The translations under genes were made by a program, and so were the position numbers. A stretch of DNA of 64,000 nucleotides from Thereva unica (taxonomy: Eukaryota; Arthropoda; Insecta; Diptera; Therevidae): the NCBI GenBank assembly GCA_949987705.1, contig OX465285.1, forward strand, positions 434,001 to 498,000, written 5' to 3'. Below are positions 12,201 through 24,200 of this stretch, piece after piece (position 1 is the first letter of the stretch; each line of letters begins with the position of its first letter). The notes under the pieces were generated by a model that did not search any database, was not told the DNA's origin, and saw only the letters and a list, made by a program, of their open reading frames with translations.

Positions 12201-15200
12201 TACTTCCGATCCGTTCCGATTTAGCACACAACTTCAGCTCCGATGACAATGCAATATGGTATACTCATTATACCGTTAGATCCATGGCGGCCATCTCAAG
12301 AGGAGGGTTACTGTTTTCTTCACAGAACAAATTTTGCAATCGATTTTTCAAATACTTCTGTATATCCTATCATGCTGAAATTTTGCATACAGCTTTAGCT
12401 CCGATGACAATGAAATATGGTAAACTCAATATACCTTTAGATCCATGGCGGCAGTCTCAGGAGGGCGGATTGAAATATTCTTCACAACCCCTTCGATATG
12501 GGGATCAAATGAAAGGGTATGATAAGTAGACCACCATAAGCAATATAGTATACTCAATATATCGTTTGGCCCATGGCGGCCATCTCAAGAGGGCGGATTA
12601 CCATTTTCTTCACAACCCCCTCGACATGGGAATATGGAATGGCGGCCAAAATGTAACGCGGCGTGACGTAGACCAAATTTCAAGGAAGAAGGGTCACTCG
12701 CACTTTCTGATTAGCAAGAACGCGTTAAACGGCTGGCGCAGCGCCAGTTAGTCGGCTTATGTATTGGCGCTTCGGCGCTGGTGACAGGGAACCCTAAAAT
12801 TTTTTCGTGGAACCGTAAGGTTCCGCGGAACCCACTTTGGGAATCACTGCTCTAGGGCATTATTCCAAGTTTGACGGTCCCTTGCAGCAAGTCTCCTGCT
12901 CCGCATATTGAACATCCTACCTACTGGTCTACTCCCCGAAATTTCTGAGGCTATAAGCCGTTTTAGGATACGATTGTCCTCCATCCTGATCAAAAATTTC
13001 ATACAACTCGTTTTTGTATCTTCTTCGCCATATTCCATCCTCTCTGGTTTGGCCTATTATGCATCTGAGAATTTTCCTCTCAAACCTGTTGACTCGTTCC
13101 TCTATGTCCTGGGTCATAGTCCAAGTCTCGCTACCATAACACAGTACTGGTCGTATTACTGTTTTGTAGAGTGAGAGTTTCGTTTTCCTGTGCACAAATC
13201 TTGATTGCAGGATTTGTTTTTGGGCATAAAAGGCTCTATAAGCCAGTAGTGTTCGTGATTGTAGATTGTAGACCCAAGTTACACTGTTTTTGTGATTGTA
13301 GACCCAAGTTACACTGTTTTATGGACTACTTATAGGTTATGTTCGTCGAGGTTATATTTCTCCCTATTCTAAATCTTCCTGCTCTGGATTGTTGAATCAT
13401 CTTCGTTTTTTCTTCGTTTATCTTCAGGCCTATGTCCATTGCCGCCTTTTTAAATTCGACATAAGTTTCTTTTTCTGCTAAAAAGGACCTTCCCACGATG
13501 TTCACGTCATCCGCATATCCAAGTAATTGTACCGACTGTGAAGCTAATGATGCACTTCTCTAGACTGACGTTTTCCTTATCACCCATTCTGGGGCCAGGT
13601 TGAAAAGCATGGGGGCTAGTCCATCTCCTTGTCTAAGTCCTTGTCGAACTTCGAACTCCTCTGTTATAACATTTTGGATCCTTACTTTCACCAGTGAAAG
13701 TTGCGCATTTGATCAGTTGTACCAACGTTGAGGGGACTCCTAATTCCGATAAGATCTGGTTTATCAAATACTAGCTAAAGTCGAGAGTTGAAGTGCCTGA
13801 AAGATGGTGTTTTTTCAGAGCGATATACACAATACAAACTCTTGCTTCTATTAAGGCCAAAAAAGTCCCCACGAAGAGGAGTATTAGATCCAACTGTATT
13901 CTTGGCAGTATGGCCAAACTTTTTGATCGGGTGATCTGTAGCAGATTGATTACTGCCTATTATCGGAAAAGAAGGAAGCCTGTCTATCACCGACACGCGA
14001 GGTCATTCACTGCTTGCAGAGTTCACACTGTGGATCACACTATACATCTACAAGCCACGTCTCCATGGATACCGCTCCATTAGTGTATTCAGCGCATATT
14101 CAGCACATTACGAAAAATGCTTATATTATTTTCTAAAAATACATTTTGAGCAAAAATTAGAGTGTAATTGAGCCGATCAAGCTAGTGTGGTTCGACAGTA
14201 ATGGCAAAGCCACAATTTATCAGTCCGTCGATGTTTTTAGATCAGTCCGAATCTCGCTATTACTGGAGAGGAAGAGGGTGCGATTTTGCACGTTGAAGCT
14301 GCTTCAGTACTGATTGTTCTCTATCGCTGCTGATTTTGTTGAACATTAATTTACAAAGGAAGAAGTGCGAGTTAGAGAATTTCGTTCTAAGAAACATTTG
14401 TACTATCATCTATAACTTTAGTGAGGAAGCTGTGCAGGTCACTCATCAAAATAGTATAGCAATTGAAATATGGAGATCTACTATCAAAGGCCTTTCTCAA
14501 CTCTGTATAAACAGCATCAATTTTATAGCCGCTCCCCATTCGTTCGGGGTGGTTCGGAGATTAACACCTGAGGTTTGAAGTGGTCGAACGCCCGTTTTTT
14601 AAGTCGTTATTGTTCAGGTCGATTAGAGGGGAAATCTTTTCCTATCTACTAATTACAATATTACAATCTCAACGATTTGTCAGCTTTTACGCGCTCTCTT
14701 CACCACATTTCACTCGATAAATGTGTAAATATTGAAAAATGTTCTAGGAAATTTTTTTACAACAACCTCAAGCCAATGACGAGAAACAAATTTCTTCCAC
14801 TCAATTTTAAAATACTCGCTATCGTAATTCCCATTCAAACAAGCGCGACTATGGGACGTCCCATAATCCGGAAAGTACACACACACCCTAAAAAATCAAA
14901 GCATGCTTGTGTGTATGCATAATGCCTGCGTGATTCCCTCATAGGGCTTCGTTTTTTCACTTATCCACATTTTATTAATCTCGAAAATCATCTCCCTTTG
15001 CTTGTCATAAAAATAAAGTGTGTTTTCTGGGATGTTTCCTAGCAATAAGTGTAATTTTGTTTAAATTTCTTCTCCTTTCTCTCAATATATGGAACAGGGT
15101 GAAGGCTTTGCATAGTATTTTGGTAACTCCATTTTACCGGGGATTAAAGTAAACACATACTTTTTCGTTCAACATCTTTTTTCGGGTACAAATAAAACCG

Positions 15201-18200
15201 ACTGCCACCCCCGCACGACTCGGTCCTGGCAAATGCCTTTAGGGAATCAATCGATGCCTTAAAGAAAGAAATAATTTACATGAAATTAGCATCGAAATTT
15301 AAAGGCTTTTGTGAGACTGTTTCTTGAATGGCATCGTATTGATTTTGGCTATAGGTCCTCGGATAATTGCTTTTTGAACTTCGCGCGTTTGATGTGGAAG
15401 TGAGAGGGAATTTTGTTTAAGGAAAAGTATTTTTAAGAATGAAATTAATGCATAAATTTCAGAAGAAAAATTTCTTCATCTTTTTTATTGTCGAAAAGCT
15501 GAAAAAGAGTCCTAGAAATGAATTTGAATTCAGCTGAGTTTATCATTGGGTACAGCAGTGAATAAGCGAAATCATCACTGAATATTTTAATTATTAGCAT
15601 TATTTCAATGAATTACTAATAAAAACTTTTTATATATATTTTTTTTATTGAAAATTTGCATAAAAAGAAATTTTAATTCATTGAAAACGAGAATATTCAT
15701 AGAAAATTGATGTGCTGAATACGTGCTGAATACACAACTGAGTATTTTTAAAAGGATAAAAACATCTGAATTTTTATCTTAAAACATTTTCAGAGTTTTT
15801 TAACTAGTTTACTAGCTCCATAGTATCTTTAATTAATTTGTATTGATGGTATATTTCAAAGCCGCAATTTTTAAAATTTTAATTAATACAAAAATCAAAA
15901 TTAGCTGTTACCAGTATATCATAGTTTCTGTAGAGCTCGTACTGTCCGTACCTTAGACTTCTAGGTAGGATTTTACGGATTTGCTTCAGCCTATATATTT
16001 GCTGAATTAACCTGCAGATGGCGAAAGCTGAATTTCACAGATTACTTTCAATTCTGAAATTGATTTAGAAATTGATTTACATATTTCAAAAGATGCTTTG
16101 GCAATGCTTTGCTGTATTTTGGAAGAGCTGTGTTTTACACCACATGTTCTCATTTACTGTTTGGCTTAACATTTTATTGGGTACATCTCTCATGTCTCCA
16201 ATGTCATCAATCACAATCAAATTTGACAAATTGTCTTTATATAAAGACCCAATTAAATATCCATTAACAGCAATTACAAAACCTAAATCACATCAATATG
16301 TGTGTGCTCCATTCCAGCAAAATTCCACTCGATATATATCGTAGTGCTGTCAACAAGTCCTCTCCACATCCTTTGCATCTCCACCACAGCTGCAAAGATA
16401 ACCCTTTTCAAAATAAAACTGCACTAGCGATTTTTATGGGCGCGATAAATCTTCATAGACTGCTTTTTTTGGGTGGGAATGTAGAAGACACGCAAATATG
16501 TTCACAAGTAATCCCTTAGCTTAACATAGCCGTTTTCTACAGGATTAACCTTTCACGTAATCACTTCCACACATTCCTCTCTAAAAAAAGTGAAAAAAGA
16601 GTGGGGGTTTTTGAAAGCAGCGTGAAACCCTGTGGCAAATACAAAAGCTCACGTCGACCCCCTAACAAAAAGATTGAAGTATATGTGGGGGAAGAGTGGA
16701 GAGATACAAAGTAGCGAATTTATTATGTTGACTCCCCTTTAAACGAAAGCTTATTTACATGTGTCAAACAAATTGCCCCCCAACTCCATCCACACAAAGA
16801 TCGATGCTTCTGCACACTCATCCTTAAATCTCGAACAAGTAGAGAGACAACTGCGTTTTTTTTGGCTGGTGTTGTTGTTTGATGATGGTGACATCGATGT
16901 GTAGAGATGTAGAGATTTAGGATGTAGAAAGCACGGGACGATGGTAGAGGCGTTTTATTAAGCGATAAATGGATGAATATGTGCTAAGTAAGGCACAAGC
17001 GGTATAAATCCTTTTTAACCATCGTTACGCGAATGGATCGTGAAAGATAAAAGTTTGCATGCCTCTTTTAAAACAAAAGAGTTATATATGAAAGTGCTGA
17101 ATTTGCAAAGAATTTTTAATAGTGCAGAAAGTTTGCCGATTTTGCACATTTTTTAACAGATATGCATTAGATTGATTATGTTTGTGAATTAAATCATGTG
17201 TTTGCAGTAACAAAAACACTTTTTAGCAATTTATTTTAATATAAATATACTCCCAAAGTTGCGAGAGTAACAAAACATTTTGTAATTTAGTTAAAATCGA
17301 AAATTAGTATTAATATGAATGTGCTGAATACCCGCTGAATATATAAAGGAGTACTTATTTGGATATAAAAAAAATTTAATATTTATAATAATACTTGTGC
17401 AGTGTTTTTAAACTGTTAAAGCAGTCTCTAACACATTTACCTATCATGTAACAATCAAATATTATAAGTTTTTTTTAAACACTTTTTAACCATTTTTTTT
17501 TAAAGTTTGGAAAGTAAAAAGTTTTTTATATTTTAGTTAAAATCGAAAGTTTATATTAATATGATTGTGCTGAATACGCGCTGAATACATAAAGGAGTAT
17601 TTTTGTGGGTATAACAAAAATTTAATTTTTATCGCAATGCTTTTACGGAAGTTTTAAACTATTAAAGAAGTCTTTAACATTTTTACTTATCATATTTCAA
17701 TCGAATGTTGTAAGCTTTTTTAAAAAAAAATTTTTTTTGACAAAAATTATACAATCATATCATAAAAATACACTCATTCAGCTTCCTGCTTACAATCACT
17801 TACACAAAAACATTTATTTGTTCAAACAATCAGCCTCATACTCATCTCATAAAGCTGTCCATTAAAGCATTCATGAAAGCGTAGATTAAGTCGTGCAGAA
17901 AATATTTCCTATTATTACATTATCATATCGCTCCTCGACATAACTTTATTACGGTATAATCGGCTCAGGAGATGTTTTAATACAAAAAAAAACAGGACTC
18001 ACCACTATCCTCTCAGCAGTAACAACAATATTAATAAATATCCTTAAACCATTTTTTGTTGTGATGGAGGTTAGGGTAAACATTTAAAGTAGTCAGGGGC
18101 ATATAATGTAGGAATGTAAATCGACCCCCAAAAAGTCCCGGGGATAAAAGGTAGCAAAGCCATAAAGTAATCGCCCTGCTCCCTGCAACAGTTTGACACA

Positions 18201-21200
18201 AATCGCCCACCCACTTAGCTGCCAGAGCTGGGGCACAATGTTCCCGTCGTCGGTAAAGGTCCGCACTATGTTGAAATTTACGTTCCATAAAAATATGTGT
18301 ACGAGGGTCGTCCTTGGCATAGTCATTCCGGGATATTATCCTTAAAGGTTTAGGCTGCTGAACACTCAAAGTTCGTAGGGTAGTTCTTGGCCGTTGACAA
18401 ATTCATACGAAGACAGCTTTTTTGTTTCTATAAATAATTTTTCTTATTTTCTTTTTTTTTTACAGCATCACCGTAGCCTCCTCGAGGTCCTTCATGAAGG
18501 CCAACTCTCGCCAGGACTTCGGCAAGATGGCATTGCAACAAGTGAAGAAAATCGATCGACTGGACTCGCTTAGAGGTTCAACTTCGGACACTTTGACAGA
18601 TGAGACTTTTGGACCTTTGTCAAATGTCAGGTACTTCAGTGGGACAGATTAGTCTTGCATTACAAGGACTTCGTGTCGCTTGTGCAGCTCAGAGCGAGCA
18701 TTCCCCCCTCTAAAATAAATATTTTTTTTCAGCCCAGGAGAATTTTTGGTTCAATATTTATGTTTGAGCACGAATTTTTGGCGAACATAAAGGAGCACGT
18801 GAGCCAACTCCCTGCGTCCTTGCATACGTGCCTCGTCTGCGCCGAACTGTCGAAATCGAATTTGTTTAACTGTCAGTCTGTTCGACTTTATTTGACTGCC
18901 AGTTAAATGAACCTTGAGGGGAATCTAATTTGAATTAGGATTTAAGCAGGACGAACTGTGGGTGTGTTTGTGTCTGTGCATGTACAAAGGCAGGCGGCGG
19001 GGGTGTGTTGTTGTTAGGCCTTAAATGGATTTTTTTATTTTATTTCGCCGAGTCCTGAAGGAAGGGATTTTGCACAAGCATTTATTGCCTTTTTATGGGC
19101 AGCCTTGACATGTTTGGATTTGTGTTAGCATCACTGAATTTCGCTTGGGAGGGGGCGGCGGGGGATGAATTTTTTTGTTACAGATAAAATTGCTCGCCTT
19201 GTGTGCGTGGATTTAAGAAATTTTTGCTTAGAGGCCGATGGTAAGGATTTAAGAGGATATCGCCAGTGGGGAAATGGATTTATTGCTACAATTGAGTTGT
19301 TTTGGTCATTTTTGGTGTTTGCATTATGGTCCTGCCCCTGAGCCGATGGGCTGCGGATATGCTGAATTTAAAATATATTTCGAAATTTGCATATTTAAGG
19401 CTTAAAGGAAGTTCCTTAACAGGATAACTGATTTTGTTATTTGATTATGGCTGCTTTGGTTAATGAATTGCTTAACCTTTAGGGGTGTACGTTTTATCGT
19501 TTAGGCTTGGTAACTGTTCTCTTAAATCACAATCTCCTGCCTGAGCTTCTGAAAGGTCCTTCTGCTTGTTTTCTTCTTAGAATCAGGGATTGTGTCCACT
19601 GGATGGAGATCTTTTTCGTTGTATCGCCTCTGCACCACAAATTTCTGGGCCATACCGATGGAAAACAGCAAACCTACCTAGAGATTTTTCGCTTTGACTG
19701 TTTGTTTAAGCTTGGGGCTGGAGATTCCAGTGGTTATTGCACTCTTTCGCCAATCATACTAACCAGGTCGTTGGCATATTGAGAAGAAGTGTCAAAGGAC
19801 GACTATGGAGTCAATAGCACGCGGGAGGATGAGGAATTCCCAGATGCTTAACTCGACGACCCAGATATTTCCGAATTGTAGCATGGCTGGAATACGAGGA
19901 GAAACCCCACTGGAAGAAGATTGCAGATAGAAGCGAAACATTGAAGAGCTATTGGGCACAGTGGGACTCATTGTACATCGAGGGTGGAATATTGAAAAGC
20001 AAATGGGAAACCGCTGACGATACCTCTCATCAACAATACAATGTGGAAGATACAGTTGAAAGAATCACAAGGGAGAATTTTAAGACGGCCAGTGACAGAA
20101 TGGATCCAAGGTACGACCTCCGAGGGAACAGTAGGGCCATAAAATCCTAACACGGTATTGTCTACAGGATTCAATAAGGAACCAAGGCGAAGAAAAAGTT
20201 CAGGAATGCAAACAGACTGTGCCCATATCATCAGCGGGATACAGGATCGAAAACTGGCGGCTGGCTGGCGGTGTGGCGTTTTATGCGCCATCTATTAGAA
20301 ATTGAACGGACTGTAATTCTAAACGCTTTATGCAGTCAGTTAACGAAGTGCCAGATATCAGTTAGAGTTTCAACAAATTGTAATTGAAGTTTCTCAAAAT
20401 TTCTAGAAGTCTCCAAAGTTCCAGTAATAGAGGGCTCCCGATAATGTGGGGATAAGATCTAAAAATTGGATAAGAGAGGGTCTAGAGGGTGACACGTGCG
20501 AAGATCTGTGATGGCACGCCACACCTGACAATAGCGTCGGCGTGCCCTTTCATATTCATGCTATAGAGCCATGCACACTTTCTACTCTGATACACAAATA
20601 TATGTATCAGAGTTCACAGACGTACACACTTCGTAAGGAATATATGTTGTCGCAGCCGCCGGGGACACAGTTCACTCGAACGATGATATAAAGGCCCCCA
20701 TTCACTCATTCACATACGGGCCGCCGGCAGGCCGTGGCCTGAAGGTTTCACGCCTTGAGGCTAAGCATCACCACACACTCACCTGCCGCCAACAGGATGG
20801 CGCCTGCAACCGAATCGCATTACTGGTAATACTTTTCGGCCGCTGCATTTCTTTTATTGCGGGTTCTCAAAGCTAGACTATCGGTTCGATTTCAGCTTGT
20901 TATCTCTGTAGTAAATGCCCAACATGGTGGTTATCATTATCTTTTTTTAACATTCTCAGTATTTTATATCCGGGTTATAAATAGGAAAACCAAAAAATAA
21001 TGCAAACGCTAAAAACTCAACATTAACAGCCTCCTGAACTGTGTACTTCAATTATTTGCATTCTCTCCCCTCCACAATCGCCTCTGTTAAGCGCATTCAT
21101 AAATCCAATAAACAAATACTCAGAATCATTGTGCAAATTTATCTTCAATTCATCCATGTCGTCACGTTTCCAAAAAAACAACCCAAAAGCAGTCCACCGT

Positions 21201-24200
21201 TCCAGGGAAAATCCCTCCACTTAAACATTGGGCATCAGTCTGCCCAATGAGCCCCAAGAGTCATGCAGCCTTGTAATTTTTCCACTTTAACAAATCCCCG
21301 TATGCCGTTCACCTGCCAGACGTTTAATGATTTACAGGGCACGAGTCTGCGAAGGACGGCGGGGTGAGGGGCGCCCACATCTCTGAATGTTCATAATCCT
21401 GGATTCTGCACAGAAAATACTGACCAAAATCCTTAAATGATTTATGCGAACGCATTATCCCCTCCCGTCCCCTCCCCGTGTACATTTACAGATTTTGTGC
21501 TGCTGATATATTTTATATTTTGTCTCGCTCACTCGTTCATTCTGGGTGCTATCCAACAGGTTCGCCGTGTTCGCCCTTGGCTCGTCGGCCTACCCGAATT
21601 TTTGTGCGTTCGGAAAATACATCGACAATATCCTTGGCGAATTGGGAGGAGAGCGGTTGCTGAAACTATCCTTCGGCGACGAGATGTGCGGACAGGAGCA
21701 GTCATTCAGAAAATGGGCACCAGAAGTTTTTAAGGTAACAACAAATTTTTTTATGGTTTCCAGGATTTACGAGCGGCTTTGTGGTCCTCTCTTTTCAGGT
21801 GGCCTGCGAGACTTTCTGCCTGGATCCAGATGAAACGTTTTCGGACGCTTCGCTGGCCCTGCAGGGTGAGTCGCTTACAGTGAACACAGTTCGGATGATA
21901 CCTGTGAAGGAGACTAGTCCGTTGGAGCAGCTGCTGGCCAAGTTCCACAACAAGAAGGCGATGAAGTATCACGTGAAGAAGGGTCCTGTCAATCTGCACG
22001 GCGAGAATAAAGGATCAGGCCGAGCCACAATATTAGTTGAGATAGTCGCACCTGGGGTGAAGTACGAGCCGGGTGACCACGTTGGTATATTCCCTGCAAA
22101 TCGACAGGAAATCGTCGACGGTCTCCTAGCCAGACTGTACGGCGTCGAGGATTCTGACGAGCTTATGCAGCTGCAGGTGCTGAAGGAGAAGCAAACGTCA
22201 AATGGAATATTCAAAACGTGGGAGCCGCACGAGAAGATCCCCGCCTGCTCCGTCAGGACGTTGCTGACTAGATTTTTTGATATAACGACACCACCATCTC
22301 GGCAGCTGCTGACTCTGCTCGGTTCGTTCTGCGAGTCCAAGGATGACGAGGAACGGATACACATTCTAGTCAACGAATCCTCAGCCTATGAAGACTGGCG
22401 GCACTGGAGGTTGCCCCATCTGCTGGATGTGCTCGAGGAGTTCCCGTCGTGCAAGCCTCCAGTGTCTTTACTATTAGCTCACCTCATGCCTCTACAGCCG
22501 CGATTCTACTCGATATCATCGTCCCTGAGAAAGTACCGAAATGAAATTCACCTGACGGTGGCGGTGGTCAAGTACAGGTCAGAAGACGGCGAAGGAGCAG
22601 AGCACTACGGGGTCTGCTCGAATTATCTAGAGGGCATCGAACAGGGGGAGAGCTTGTACATGTTCGTTCGCAGTGCACCTAGCTTCCATATGCCCAAGGA
22701 CATGATGAAGCCGGCCGTGCTGATTGGTCCAGGCACCGGCATCGCTCCGTTCCGATCCTTCTGGCAGCAGTGGGAGTGGGAGATGAAGAAGCTGGACGAC
22801 AACAAAATGCCAATGCCCAGAATTTGGCTGTTCTTCGGGTGCAGGGCCAAGGAGCTGGATCTGTACCGCGAGGAGAAGGAGTCAATGGTGCAGAAGGGGG
22901 TGCTTGATCGCGTGTTTTTAGCCTTATCTAGAGAGCCGAATGTTCCGAAGGTGAGACTTGAAACGAACATTTTGAATTAGTCCAACAATGACGTTTTTTT
23001 CATAATTGCAGACCTACGTCCAGGACATCGCTGTTCGGGAATCTGACGCCTTGTACAACCTGATAGTTGCGGAAAAGGGTCACGTTTACGTATGCGGCGA
23101 TGTGACAATGGCCGAGCACGTTTATCAAACAATCAGGTAAGCACAGAACTCGAGGTAAAAACTTTGGACAAAATCTGATAAAACTCTTTGACGAAACTCC
23201 AACAGGAAAATCATTGCCATCAAGGAGCGGAAGAGCGAGGCTGAGGCGGAGAAGCTGCTTCTATCACTTCGGGTAAGTCAAACCCCCACTTTCCATCCGT
23301 GTGACAGGTTCTTTTGCATTGTCCACACCTGGACGACGATGCAGACCATGGTGGTGATGGCGTTTGGGTGGATGCTCCATGCTCCAATTCTGCTGGTTGG
23401 GGAAGATGGATAGGGAACATCCCAGAGGAGGTCACCCAAACTAAACTGTTTGAGGCTCGGACAGTTTTCAATTATTGCTTTCCTCTTCTGGTTCCCCGTT
23501 CCCCGCCGATCCGAGACGTGGAGGAGGTCTGGGCACGCCGAGCGCATATTAAGTGGCTTTTTTGGCAATGGACTAATGTGCTTTGACGAGCTGTGTCCGA
23601 GCCGCCTAATGCAGGCCACTTAACCATTTCAGTGTCTTAAAAAGTCATCACCACTGGACGTGACGTGCTTGCCAGAATCATGCCTGGATAGGCGCAAGTT
23701 CGAAAATCATTTTTTCTGTTTTCATTTTGTTTGAAGGGTGCTTTGGGTCGAGGTCGTTCGGTACGTGTGTGTGCTGCCCTCTTGGGGATTTCGCCTTGTG
23801 GAAATTTCTTGACCGCCACGGACATTGATAGTGGTGCTTCACAGTTCCGACAGAGTGTGTTTTTCACGCGAACTCCCGGTTAATTAAATTCAGAACGCGT
23901 TAAATTTTATGTATTAATTATTTTTGTTGCCATTCATCGAGACGCGGAATGTCACTGCAGCACACCCCGCGTATCGGCTGGAAGTGCATGCGGTGGTTTT
24001 TATCTCGGTTTTATCGCGTGATTGATAGTACGCGATATCAAATGAATATTTTTATGTCAGTCGGAGTTTTACTGTCAGTTCCAGTGATTGCGATGCACTA
24101 TCGGGAAATGCTGGAAACTTTTTTAAATTGATGCACGAATCTGCACTGTTTTCACAAAACAAACAGCAATGACTGGTATCTAGATCAATCAATGCAAAAA

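Larger units (their letters stand above)
5840..18465 (+). other. Nos intron 5 (12.6 kb, repeat-rich)
   Basis: The donor is GTATGT and the acceptor a long polypyrimidine tract plus TTTTTACAG. It splits the autoinhibitory insert of the FMN domain. Recognised contents are a foldback element, a LINE with two nested insertions, a tandem block at 12.2-12.65 kb, an antisense RTE-like LINE and five paired GCTGAATA motifs. Stretches at 9620-10460, 10830-12160, 14110-15700, 15740-17270 and 17740-18420 hold no feature I can name. Confidence 0.93.
18631..21559 (+). other. Nos intron 6 (2.9 kb)
   Basis: A GT-AG intron between the autoinhibitory insert and the third FMN loop. It contains a Ty3/gypsy fragment at about 19790-20150 and a following region with a small palindrome (CTGATACA...TGTATCAG, about 20588-20612). 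The rest (18640-19780 and 20850-21550) shows nothing recognisable. Confidence 0.92.

Noticed and set aside
18031..18369. 112-codon minus-strand frame just upstream of Nos exon F
   Set aside because: No recognisable domain, overlapped by another frame on the same strand, and it lies in an intron; most likely chance.
21969..22970. Open frames of 68-134 codons on the minus strand across the large Nos exon
   Set aside because: They are antisense shadows of a highly conserved coding exon; no similarity or start context supports them.
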